64,000 bases of DNA, taken from contig JALJCS010000030.1 in the NCBI GenBank assembly GCA_023055355.1, positions 310,001 to 374,000 on the forward strand. The letters are read 5' to 3'. Shown piece after piece: positions 1 to 10,400 of the stretch. Position numbers and translations under genes: made by a program. Below the pieces are notes generated by a model. It saw nothing but the letters and a program-made list of their open reading frames with translations, was not told the DNA's origin and made no database searches. Each line of letters begins with the position of its first letter. Positions within the stretch are counted from its first letter, which is position 1. This stretch comes from Agelaius tricolor. Its lineage: Eukaryota > Chordata > Aves > Passeriformes > Icteridae.

Positions 1-1130
1 TGAGATGTGACCAGGAATAAGCAAAGCAGGCTCCCACTTAGGAAAAAAAAAAATAACTAAACTACAAGGGAAAGGAGAAAAAAAAAAAAAGAAACACACA
101 AGGAAAATGAAAACTTCACAAATACATCTCCTCCTCCTCCTCCCCAAATTCCCAATACAATACATCCCCCAAATCATCGACTCTTGGTCCAGCACCACCC
201 TTCAGAATACTCAATCCTCAGTTCATCAAGAGGAGAAGGAGTCCTTCTTGTGCCAATGGTGACCTCTTCCTTTCATGTCCACTGCTCTCACCACTGAACA
301 CAGACCAGAGCTGCTTCTAGGGTCGACTTTTAAGGATGCTTCGTCCCACTGCAAAAAGGCACAGTCTCAACTTTGGGACATCTGTCCCCCCCATATTTTT
401 CACCCCCTGGGGCCGAGGGGTACCCACACCGAACCCTCTTGGTCCTGAGGCATTGCCTCCCCCTAGAATGCAGTCCCTGTATCACAAGGAAACATGGCTC
501 TGTCCATGGCTACACACAAAGAGTCCAGCATAAGCTACTCCATCATCTCTTCCACCTGCGTTCTTCTCTATTTCTCTCGTGGCCCATTTCCTCGTATCTC
601 CTCTATATCTCTCTTCTCATTCAACTCCAGGAGGATTAGCATTTTTCCATCATCCAAGAAAAGGGTTAAAAATCTGAGGCTCTGTCTGTCCAGAACTCCC
701 ATGGCTGCCCTGCCAGGCACCTTCTTGCACTCCCCTCTTCTCCTTCTCAGCCGGCCAAGAACAGGCACCAGCTCTCTCTCTATCTCTCCTGGGGGGGCGG
801 GGGGGGGCTGCCCGATGCCTCTCAGTGCTCCTCCACCCTTCCATCCTGCAGGGGCCTTCACCTCCCTTCTGGCCAGGGCCCCAGCCTACCTCACCCGGCC
901 GGGTGGCTTCCCCTGCCCCTCCCAGCCCGCAGCCAGGCAGGGGAGATCTGAACCTTTCCCTGACCGGAACCCAAGAGAGCCTCCCAGGGGAGAGCCCTGC
1001 TTTTAACCCTGTTTTCTCAGAGGCACATCCAATGTCCCAATGGCCACATTAGGTGCCAATATTAAAATCTGAACATTTATTGGCCTAACCACAGCATCCC
1101 AGAAAACACATTTCCTGTCAAACCACCACA
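1..1130 (-). mobile_element. Solo LTR, copy 1, cut by the window start
   Basis: Right-hand part of the LTR that is complete at 54248-55445. It ends in ...ACCACCACA and is followed by CTGTG (1131-1135), the same pentamer that flanks the complete copy on both sides. The reverse complement carries AATAAA near 1073-1080, so the LTR reads on the minus strand. It contains A-rich tracts, a short CTC-repeat stretch (about 129-141) and a G-rich tract near 790-807. The open frames across it (for example 494-1006) show no recognisable domain and are taken as chance frames. Confidence 0.8.
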
Positions 1131-1135
1131 CTGTG

Positions 1136-2773
1136 GGATATGCTCTTGTCCTGAATACTGAACTGCAGTATTGTCTGATGATTTTTTGAATCCTTTGAAG
1201 GCATTTTGAATTCTTTTTCAGCCTTAAATTAGACTAAATAGCTTTGATTTGTGGGTATTGAGCAACAGAAATCACTGCCCTGGCTTGCCTTTTTTACAGC
1301 TCCTTTCCGTGGGAGACTCGCTGCAAACGTCACAGCTGGTGAGACAGTGGGCACACCATCATTCTGAAAGAGCTTTGCACAGTAAACATAGAGGAGGATT
1401 AAATATTGAAATGCAGGTGACAGGAGCTGCCCAATGGACTCTGCTGGTGGAAATCAAATACTAGTCTAGTCTTTTGAAGGCAAATAATTCCTCCCAATGA
1501 GGCCAGACAGGCTTGTTTGCCTTTGAATCTGAGCATGTGGACAGTAGTGGATGGTCTACAGGTTGAAAACAGTGTAGATACTTCTCCTTTTTTTCAATAG
1601 TGGCTCAGAAACTGAAAAGGCAGCTATAAAATGGTAAATACATCCCTACAGATTCAAAAATGGTTGTTCTTAAGTTGCATCTCCACCATAACAACAAATT
1701 GTTAGAACTAAAATACAGATGGGAATTTTATAGCTTCTCAGAAATGAAGCAGGAATTGGCCAATGGGCCTTAGCAGTAGCTACAAGTTTTTCAGCATGAG
1801 GCATCTCAAAAGTATTTTAACCGTACAGAACTTTTCTGTACTTTTGGCCTTTTATCTCAAGGATGCATCAAAAAAAAAAAAAAAGGAAAAAAACCCCAAG
1901 AAAAATAAAAAAGAACAAACCCTACCAAATATATATATATATATTACATGACTAAGATAATAAGCACAATCAGTAACATATATAGAAACAGAACCCAATG
2001 TTTTTAACTTTCAACCTTGTCTTCTCAACACACTCTCGAAAATGGAATTGTTTCCCTATCTGCCTTGAAACATTTTGGAGCAAAAAACACTCTAAGGTCC
2101 TGATAGGTGTTTTGGTCAAAAATCCCTTCTTCTGGTTTTCTGTCCAGAAGCAGAGTAATGGAGGGGAAAGCTGGTAGCTGGCCAAAGGAGGTAGGAAGAG
2201 TAATCATCATCCACAACACTGGGGCTAAAGAAATTTCCACAGAAAATTACCTGCCTTATTACTTGCTCATGTGGTGGGTTGAAAGCTCAGAATCTGTTGC
2301 CATGTTTCCCATCCCTCGAATGTTCTATTTCACAGAATTCGAGCCCCTCAAACTTCAGTCCTGCCAGAACAGCCTGCCATGTGCTGTCATAGGGGATCTG
2401 CTGATGCCCACTGACTCTTACCAGTCTAGTGCTCGTCACTGTTGCAGATCAAGAACTACTGAATAGTTCTGATGAATGCTCTTAGAGTGGTTGAAAACAA
2501 GGAAAGAATGACTAGACATTTGTATGATCAAATCCCCTGATGGAATAAAAACAGGCCAGGACAACAAGCTTAATAAATGTATTCATTGTCATAAGAAGGG
2601 AGATGAAGGGTCCAAAAGATTACTTGCATACTTACTGTTCTAAATCCCTTGTTATCTGGTAAATTGCAAAGGATGCCCGGCTTTCACCAAAATGCAAATC
2701 AGATTAAAATGTGAAGCCTTACACTTTACTGGATATAAAACTTCATCATCCATTTTTAAATCTTAGAGATTGC
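1136..2773. other. Spacer with no recognised gene
   Basis: AT-rich non-repetitive DNA with poly-A tracts, for example near 1870, and an (AT)n run near 1929-1945 that is 2 bp longer in the second copy. Short open frames exist on both strands near 2025-2466. Two different frames look equally protein-like there, so no gene is called. The second copy lies at 55451-57090. Confidence 0.6.
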
Positions 2774-2778
2774 GATGT

Positions 2779-3378
2779 TGTCCTGGTTTAGGGCAAATTT
2801 GGAGGAGAATTTCCAAATTAGGGCCCCTCCCCGCAACTGGTTCGGGAAGGATTCCTCAGAGAGAAGTGGAACGAACCTGTTTATTTAATAGGCACAGCAC
2901 CCCCCAGCACGCAAAAGGAACAATTCCGGATGACACCGCTCTGAAAAAGATGACAAATTCAGAAAGTCTCTCCTGGGGGGGTGCTCACTCTCTTCTCAGT
3001 CCCTCCAGTGCTGCGCCAGCTGCTGCAGGCCACAAGGTGCAAACTCTCGGTGTTTCCCAGGTCCTAGTCCGGAGCAGGTTCAAAATGGTCAGTAAAAGGA
3101 AAGGAGAAATGGTCCAGGAAGAAATTTGGACAGTTTAGCTAAACTAGCTAATGAGCAAAAGCAAGCAGAAGCGAAGCAAGCAAGAGTGAGAGAGAGCAAA
3201 GCGAAAAGCAAAAGCAGGAAAAGCAAAAGCTGCAGTCTCTGTGTCCCGCCAGGCTGATAAGAAAACCAAAACAAAACATTCCCTCTTCAGAGCCAGTCTT
3301 AAAGGTACAGAACATAATATCCAACATTCACAGAACACATGAATGGGGATACAAGCATCATAATGTCACCCTAGGACA
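2779..3378 (-). mobile_element. Solo LTR, family A, 600 bp, copy 1
   Basis: On the plus strand it starts TGTCCTGGTTTAGGGC and ends CACCCTAGGACA. It is flanked by a perfect 5-bp TSD, GATGT (2774-2778 and 3379-3383). The minus strand reads TGTCCTAGGGTGAC... with AATAAA near 2880-2890, so transcription sense is minus. The same family recurs at 16816-18165, 19999-21268, 25348-26018 and 57096-57695. Its short AAGCAAAAGC-like repeats (about 3155-3230) are an internal low-complexity part of the LTR and are also seen in the 25348 copy. Confidence 0.92.
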
Positions 3379-3383
3379 GATGT

Positions 3384-5289
3384 ATTTCCTATTAATACCT
3401 TAATATTAATAAGCTTTAGAGCTGGAATTCAGAGGGAAAAGAAAGCTATTTTGAATTCATTCTATTCAATCATCTTGTCTGGACTGTCTCTTCCTGCTTT
3501 TCACTTCTGAAACTCTGTATGAAAGGCATAGAGTTCTGGATTAATTCTTTTCAACAGTTTCCCCTGTTATTCTTCTTTCAAGGCAAACCTGAAAAATCCA
3601 CACTTTCTTTCCCAACCACTTCTAAAATTCCATTGAGAAGCAAAAAAAAAACCCCATCAAACAACTAAATCTCTGCTCCAATTTGTAGGAAAAAACCCCA
3701 TGCCATTAACTGCTTTCCTAACATTTTCTTTCTCTTGTATTAATATGGCAACCTTTTCTTGCTTTTATAGATTAGAACCAAATTCTTAAAGCTATAAGGA
3801 AACACAGGTTTACTGTAGCTGATTCTGAGATACAGTAGTCCAGCAAGGAGTTCAGACCTCAAAAGAAGAGTCTGTACCACAAGATTCAGCACAACGTTGA
3901 GACATATTAGCTATTGTTCAAGAAAAGCCGCCAAAATGAAACTGCTTAGACTTCTATACTATCATGGGTGCCTGCTTCCAGAACCTGACCTAAGTTGCTG
4001 GAAACTAGCTGCAATATGACTGCAAACAATGCTGCGAATGTAGGACATTGTTATTCTTCTCTTCCATTGAAAACCACAAGTGGAGTTGCGTCATTTTCTT
4101 AAAAATTCTCTATTTCCTTCCAAACTGGTAAAATAATGATAAATAAAGTGTTCTGTTCATACAGTTTAAATCTAATAATGTTCAAAATGAAAAAAAAAAA
4201 GAAATTCATTCAGATATGGTCTGCAATAATACAGCCGAGACAAGAGGAACCAGTCTGGCCTACAAAATAAAGTGAAGCAGAATTTGGGAATTTGGAACAC
4301 CTTACGATGTAATATTTAAAGAAAAAAAAGAAATAAAATGTAACCTACCCAAACTCAATCAGTGATGCACCGCCAGAGAAAAAAGAACTCATTACTACTA
4401 ATATTTCTTTCATTCTCAGACAAGAAGTTAAATTATCCTCTTGAATGCACGGAAGATTGTTGCGAAAGACAGCAGCCTTCTTCTTTACAACATATTCTTC
4501 AGAACTCCAGGAGACAAATCATTAGAGCGATGAGGCTCTTTCTCTCTGTAAAACTTCCAGAGCATAGCCAATACTATATTCCTTTAGAGATCCTCACCGC
4601 CCTGGGCGACTGGTGGATAGTCTACAGCTCCAGTACATCAGCCAGACACTCTGCCTTATTTAGCTTGGCTACTGCAGCAAGGACATCATCTCTACTGGCT
4701 TTCTATCCAAAATATATGCAAGGCACAACAAAGAATATACCCAAAACACTGAGCACAGCCTATGGCCTTCAAAACAAAAATCTCACGATGGCAATACTGG
4801 ATCTTCTGATCCAAACCATCAGGAAACATTTCTTTAGAGGCGAAAAAAGCTCCTGTTGATTGTACAAAAACTAGTTATGTAAACCAGAGTTGCATGACCC
4901 AGTATTTCTATTGAACTGGAACTATTTTGATCAATATTATGGATCCATTTCTTTTCAGGGCATTTGGTAAAAAATGTAAAGTATAGTTTAAAAGGAATTA
5001 TTGGATGCGTACTAAGTACTAGGGATTAGTTAAGGTGTTGGTTTTGCATGGCTTGGTTTTTGGTGGGGAGGGAAGAAGCCAGCCACAGAAGTGAATCTTT
5101 TGTGAAAAGCTCCTAGAAGCTTCCTCCATGCCTGGCAAAGTGAATCCCTGCTTGGCACTAAGAACAGACATGCTGCTAAGCCAATTAGACAAGCAGTAAT
5201 ATATTTAAGAAGGAAATCAAAACTGCGGCCAATTAACTTTTAAGTTTGCTAATTTTTTGGTTGGCACCTCTTCTGGTTTGAAAGCAAAA
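3384..5289. other. Spacer with one unrecognised open frame
   Basis: AT-rich DNA without recognisable repeats apart from A-rich runs. It contains the 165-codon open frame at 4362-4859, described separately. The counterpart in copy 2 is 57701-59606. Confidence 0.55.
4362..4859 (+). other. 165-codon open frame of unknown status, copy 1
   Basis: The frame is open for 165 codons and begins MMHRQRKK. It contains a hydrophobic stretch (LLLIFLSF) near the start, no signal peptide followed by a domain that I know, and no family motif. It is not recognised. It is kept in copy 2 (58679-59176) with one change, A4648G, which turns His into Arg. With so few substitutions between the copies, retention of the frame is not evidence of selection. 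The minus strand of 4570-4710 also has a short protein-like frame (VLAAVAKLNKAECLADV), so either strand, or neither, could be coding. Confidence 0.15.
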
Positions 5290-5929
5290 CCAGCAAGAGA
5301 TGCTGTCGCTGTTGCAGTGTGTGTTTTTGATTGTAATGCAGTTTGAGTAGTCAGTTTGATAATACTTCCTGCTTTGTGCTGTTGGAGCATATTTTATTAT
5401 TAAGGGATTGTTCCTTTCCCCCCCATGTTGTTAGTTTTTGCCCTAGTTGTCCATCTCCCCAAAGACCTGCCCTTTTGTTCCCTTTTCCTCCTCCCACTGA
5501 ATGTCAATCCCTCCCCAAGCCTGCCCCTTTCTCTAGAAACTTCCCTATCAATTTTATAGTCTTCAAAACCCCATTGGTTTGTTTAAGTTATTCTCCTCCC
5601 CTGTAGTCCCCTATTGGCTTAAACATTGTATTCCCCGCCTTGTGGTCCACCCCCAGTTGCTCCCAGTGTGTTCAAGATTGTATCCTCCTCTGGGACCTCT
5701 CCCCATTTCTAAGTTGATGTATGCATTTGGGTCAGTGTCTTTGTGTCCCTGACCCTCCAGGGAAGAAACTCCTTTGGAAAACATACAGAAGACCTCTCCC
5801 TGTTCCTTGTCCCTGCCCTCGGCGCAGTCCTATCCCCAATGCAGTCCACCTGTGTCATAGAGCAGCTGTGCCCTACAGCTGCACCCTGGATTCGCCAGCT
5901 TTCTGGGGGCAGCCCACTCTGGCTGTTGG
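5290..5929. other. Pyrimidine-rich stretch beside a probable LTR, copy 1
   Basis: The plus strand is rich in C and T from about 5405 to 5720. Open frames here (5343-5606, 5743-6078) are compositional. It adjoins the probable LTR at 5930-6502 and may be leader or LTR material from the same element, but I cannot see a primer-binding site or a TSD that would prove it. The counterpart is 59607-60246. Confidence 0.35.
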
Positions 5930-6502
5930 TGTCAGGAGCTAGTCGGTCTGAAGAAATCCAGCATGGCAGCAAGACTCCAAGTCAGAAATACAATTTATTA
6001 GGAAAAGGGGAAAAACCAAATACATGCAATAATACAAAAGAAAAACCACGGACAGAATACAACCTGTCACCCTGCTAGTTAGGGTGGTGGCAGCAGTCCG
6101 GATGAAATGGCCTTGTTGAAGTGGTGATCCTGTAGAAACCATCTGGTAGCTCTTGTCCTCTGAAGACCAGTGGGTGAGGGTGGCCGTTCCTCTAGGAAGC
6201 CAGTGGAAAGACTGCTTGTGGTGTCCCAAAACTCAGATTATATCCAGCTGGGGATGCTTAGCTCCTGCCCCCTGGGCAGAGCATCTTGCAATGGGCTCAA
6301 ATTGTTCTGAGTCATGCGGTGGTTCCTTGATTAGCCTTTAAACAGAAATGGCTCCTGCAGGGAGTCATCTCTGAATCATGTGGCAAGACATGGATGGCCC
6401 CGTTAAGAGATAAGGAGATAAGGAAAAAAACGATGCCCCTCCCGGTTTCAGCAGCTCTTGAGGTTGGGAGCAGAAAACATTTTTATATTGTAGCCTAGGA
6501 CA
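5930..6502 (-). mobile_element. Probable solo LTR, copy 1
   Basis: The segment starts TGTCAGGAGC and ends GCCTAGGACA, giving TGTC...GACA inverted termini. The minus strand carries AATAAA near 5990, the usual place for a polyadenylation signal in an LTR. I could not find a matching TSD, so the exact edges are uncertain. Its minus-strand start resembles that of family A (TGTCCTAGG), but the interior differs. Confidence 0.5.
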
Positions 6503-8059
6503 ATACAGGATGAATGCTTTTGCATTTGCAGGAAGTTTGTGTGGATTTGAAAAGCATCCTTATAGCAGAGGCACAAAAGTATTCTCCTACCCTTTTAAAT
6601 CATCTTCAAACCAAGCAATTCTCACAATAAGGTAGCGCATGAATGACTTGCAAGTGAGTTGAAGAAACACGGCAAAGATAAGTAGTGTTCAACTGCAGGG
6701 AATCGTGTAGGGACACCATACCTTTATATACCTTTATATTTTAAATCAGGAAGCATGGATGGACCGTTTTTTTCCCCTTAGTTGACTACAGAACCAGCGG
6801 TCCCTTGCGGGAGGGTGTTTGGATTCAAGATGACACTGGCAGCTAAGAGCATGGCTACATAGAAGGTGCTACTTTGAGACCAGAACATTCAACTACTTCA
6901 AGGCAGATAGGAGAATAGCTGACTAGTGACAGCTCTGAGCAGAAGAGTCTGTGGCTTATCCTGTGGGACCAATAGTAAGACATTTCAATTGAAAAACCCC
7001 ATTCATTTCCAAGGAGCAAACATCAGTAAAAATAAAAGGTCAAGTAAAGACACCCTAGTGCTCTTCTTATCAGAAGCATGTTCCTCCATATGAGAGTATT
7101 TAGGAAAGGACAGTCCATTCATAAAGAAAGGTGTGCCAGTTAGAAAACCTGTAGAACAATACAAGACAAACTCACACAATATACATCCTCAAATGCAAAA
7201 TGAAGAAATAATCATTTCAAGCTTCCGTGGAATTAATTGCATTTTATTTGTTCTTTTCATTTCAGCTGCTCTCAAGTTATTTTTTAAGACTGAATTTTAT
7301 GAATTCAGCAAAGCTCTCTTTCTGAATGTCTGCATACCCCTATAAAACACTGAGGTGACAAAGAGAACGGCAGTGGAAGGAAACCTGGTCCACCTCCCCC
7401 TCCTTGAAGCTTTAGGCCAGCGAGTGATTAGAATTTAGTCACTTCATTTGCTTTACCAAGAGAGAATGTTTTCCAGCCTTTATCTTTCCTTTTGGAGCTG
7501 ATTCACTTTGTAGTCATAAATTCTTGACTCAGTTGGTGAGAAACAATGGCATTACAGCCGTGGATGTTAAAGTGCACTGATGGGCAATGAAGTTTTCATC
7601 TTCAGGTCCTTGCTTCAGTAAATCTTCCAAATTCATCAGAAAGAAAGTTCCCAACCAGTAATCCCCACTCAAATGACCTAATTCAAATGGTTTGTAGGCA
7701 TAAGAGGCATCAAGCAGGTGCTGTCATCTGTTAGGGGAATAGCCAGCCAGTACATGATTGTCTAGTTAGGCGGCAACAATTTTGGAAAGAATTTAGTTTT
7801 TTTGTATTGCAAGTGAATGGTCAATACATTTTATTAGTGGATACGGGTAAAAGAATGTCTTCTGCATCCTTTCAGAGGGGAAGCTTCCCTAGATCTAAAG
7901 CTGCTCAGCTCCACGATAGGATGCTTTGTCTGAAAAGGGAACTCAAGTCTTTGTCCTTTTGGATTGCTTCCATAGTTTTTCACTCACTCTTCAGGTAGCT
8001 GTTAATATGTTCTGTTATCCCTTGCAAACTTTTATGGGCATAGTCACTGAATTGGTATG
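6503..8059. other. Spacer, nothing recognised
   Basis: AT-rich unique-looking sequence with no convincing coding frame or repeat. Five of the 14 substitutions between the two duplication copies fall between 7487 and 7735. The counterpart is 60820-62376. Confidence 0.6.
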
Positions 8060-8830
8060 TATTCCATGAAGTCCACAGGCCCTGTTGAGATGCAGCCACA
8101 GGTCTCAAGGGTGTTAGCAGATGTTATTCTGAGGCCACTCCTAATGATTTTTGATGGATCATAGTGACTGAGGAAAGTGCCCAAAGACTGGATGAAAGCA
8201 AATGTCACCCATCTTGGAAAGAGGCAACTAGGAGGACTTGGAAAAGTACAAGCCAGCCAGCCAGCCAGCGTCATTTTTATCCCCAGGAAGTTGATGGAGC
8301 AGCTATTGCTGGAAAGCATTGCCAGGCACATGAAGGAGGACAAAATAACCTAGTCAGCATGGATTTACCAGGGGAACTTGATGCTGAACAACTTTTTAAA
8401 CTCCTCTGATGAATCAACTTGCCCGGTAGATGAAGGGAATATTGTCTGCCTGGGCTTCAGGAAGGTTTTGGACATTTATCTACGTGGCAGCACACATATA
8501 TCCCAGAAGTGTGCAAAGAGGAGGGAACCAGTGTCTTTTCAAGGATGCTCAGTGAAAAGACAAGAGGCAGTAGGCACACACTGAAATACAGGAGATTGCC
8601 TGTGCACATCACCAAATGATTTTTTACTGTGAGGGCGACTGAACCACGGCACAGACTGCCCAGAAAGATGGTGGAGCCTGGATCTTTGAAGACATTAAAA
8701 GTACACCCAGATATAATCCTGGGCAAGAGGCTCTAGGTATCCTGGTTTAAGCAGGGGGGTTGGACCTGGTGAGCCCCACTGACGCCTTCCACTCTCGTTC
8801 ATTCTGTGCTAGTGAATTCTCTTAGAGATG
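8060..8830 (+). mobile_element. CR1 LINE fragment, copy 1
   Basis: The 3' half resembles avian CR1 in plus orientation: a degenerate region equivalent to the end of the reverse-transcriptase frame (about 8340-8480), then a tail with wording typical of CR1 (CCTGGTTTAAGCAGGGGGGTTGG, in pieces, and GCCTTCCACTCTCGTTCATT near 8780). It is full of stops and no catalytic motif survives. A (CCAG)n-like run sits near 8255-8268. The 5' boundary is approximate. Confidence 0.7.
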
Positions 8831-10275
8831 CATTTCAAGCACTGGCATGACAAAGATCTGTGCAGAGAGAGATCCAAATGGATATGGGATCTAAGTTCCT
8901 TAAGTAGTGCTCAAGAAGAATGCAAAACTCTGGGATAAGTGTCTCTTCCATAACTGAATCCCTTTCACGGGAAAATTCCCCAGCTATAGAAAGATCTTCT
9001 GATAGGCATGCTTAAGACTGACACTGGCTGAGCAAATTTCTCCCTATGTGTGTTTAAGACCAATTAGGATCTTCACCAAGAGTGTTGTCAACATAGTCAC
9101 AGAATGTATATTGTTAAGAAGGGACAACTTACATCAGAATGGCAAATATTGGTCCACAAAATGTATTAATGTATGGGAACTATCTACTTGGGTTGAAAAT
9201 AAAAAGAAAGAGTTAGTCTTTATTTATCAATTCCATCGCAATATTGATGAGGTAAGAAAAAGACCTTAGTCCTTAACCTTCTTAACTCAAGCAAAGATTT
9301 TTAAAAATTCCTTGTAAAAAATGTATCCTAATTATCAGACTATGAAACAATTTTAGTTGGGAAAAAAGATCCAAAATTGTGTAGATAGTGGTAAAGAAGC
9401 CAAGAAAATAGGTAAGAAACAAAAAGAGAGCAAAAGAGTCAGCTTCAGTCTGCAAGCTCGTTCTAGAAGTAATCTGCTAGAAAAAGGAACCCCCAGTTGA
9501 ATTTCCAATGGATTCATGCACTTGATTCAGTAACTAGTCAATGTAAAAACCAATCCTTTTGTACAACTTCTCCCAGCAACAAAAACCCCAACAGCTTGAC
9601 ACCACCATCATGCCTGTCCCAGATGTATTTTAAAAGAAATTATGCTTTCTTGAAACTCTATTTGCATAAAAGTTGCAAGACATTGGAGGGATTCTCCACA
9701 TTCTCATTTCTCCATGTGGCTTGAAAGTCTATTTGATAAAATATGCAACAAAGCATATGATTTATAAGGTAGGGTAAAATGGATGATTTGGGAATTGATC
9801 TCTTGTTGATATTAAACTTCATATCCACTCTCTGTGAAGTTTCTAAAAGAAATGATGGAGCTGAGGCATGAATCTGCCACAACAAGTGTTAAGCAAACAT
9901 ACACACTCGCCTTCACATGCCCCCCTTCTACACACACCTAGGCCCACACAGAGGTCAGCATAGCAGATGATGAACACCTTCTTTGGCACTTCATGAAATC
10001 CTGACATGAGGAAGTGTTGAAATACAGAGATTTTGTCCCGTGTAGAAACCCATCCCATGTATTTTATGCTGTAATTCTTCTCTCTTTTAAAATTTGCTAT
10101 CTTCTGCATAGTTTTCATTAACCTGTTACAGTAGTGAAAATCACAGATCAAGGTAATTTTGTAACACTTTGATTTTACCCCAAGAGCTGAGGGAAAACTT
10201 GCTCCTATACTTGAATCTGAGTTTCTTCTAGATTCCAACTTTGTTTCTCTACCATCAAGAGTCTCCTGTGTTGCT
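8831..10275. other. Spacer across the right edge of the visible duplication
   Basis: No gene recognised. A 73-codon frame at 9048-9269 ends beside a good splice-donor-like GAGGTAAGA and could be an exon remnant, but no acceptor or family match supports it. The sequence shared with copy 2 is followed to 9682, the limit set by the window end, so the true edge of the duplication is not seen. Confidence 0.5.
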
Positions 10276-10400
10276 GCTCAAAGCCCCATCCAACCTGACC
10301 TTGAATACTTTCAGGGATGGGACACCCACTACTTCTCTGGGCAACCTGTTCCAGTGTTCCAGCACCCCCACAGTAAAAAAAGTCTTCCTTTCATCTAATA
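10276..10400 (-). mobile_element. CR1 LINE 3' fragment
   Basis: About 125 bases match the CR1 3' region in reverse orientation: AAAGCCCCATCCAACCTGAC, CAGGGATGGGACACCCACTA and GGGCAACCTGTTCCAGTGTT. This is the same consensus stretch seen at 53865-54247. It is too short for any coding content. Confidence 0.85.

Larger units (their letters stand above)
1..9682 (+). repeat. Large direct duplication, copy 1
   Basis: This segment aligns in the same orientation with 54315-64000. The offset is 54314 at base 1, 54315 after a poly-A length change near 50, 54317 after an AT-repeat change near 1940, and 54318 after a T insertion near 8540. I counted 14 substitutions (2554, 3579, 4648, 5618, 5731, 6560, 7487, 7585, 7689, 7692, 7735, 8221, 8499, 8883), so identity is about 99.8%. 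The match starts at the first base of the window and its partner ends at the last base, so neither outer boundary is visible. All elements inside 1-9682 therefore occur twice. Confidence 0.97.

Noticed and set aside
494..1006. 170-codon plus-strand frame, duplicated at 54809-55321
   Set aside because: It lies wholly inside the solo LTR, is Ser/Pro-rich from composition, and its conservation is explained by the recent duplication.
2025..2466. Overlapping protein-like frames on both strands as an exon
   Set aside because: At least three frames look equally plausible, so none is supported; splice-like sites are weak.
3155..3235. AGCAAAAGC-rich tandem words that could be a separate minisatellite or CRISPR-like array
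   Set aside because: They are an internal part of family A LTRs, also present at 25510-25600 in the other orientation, with no regular spacer structure.
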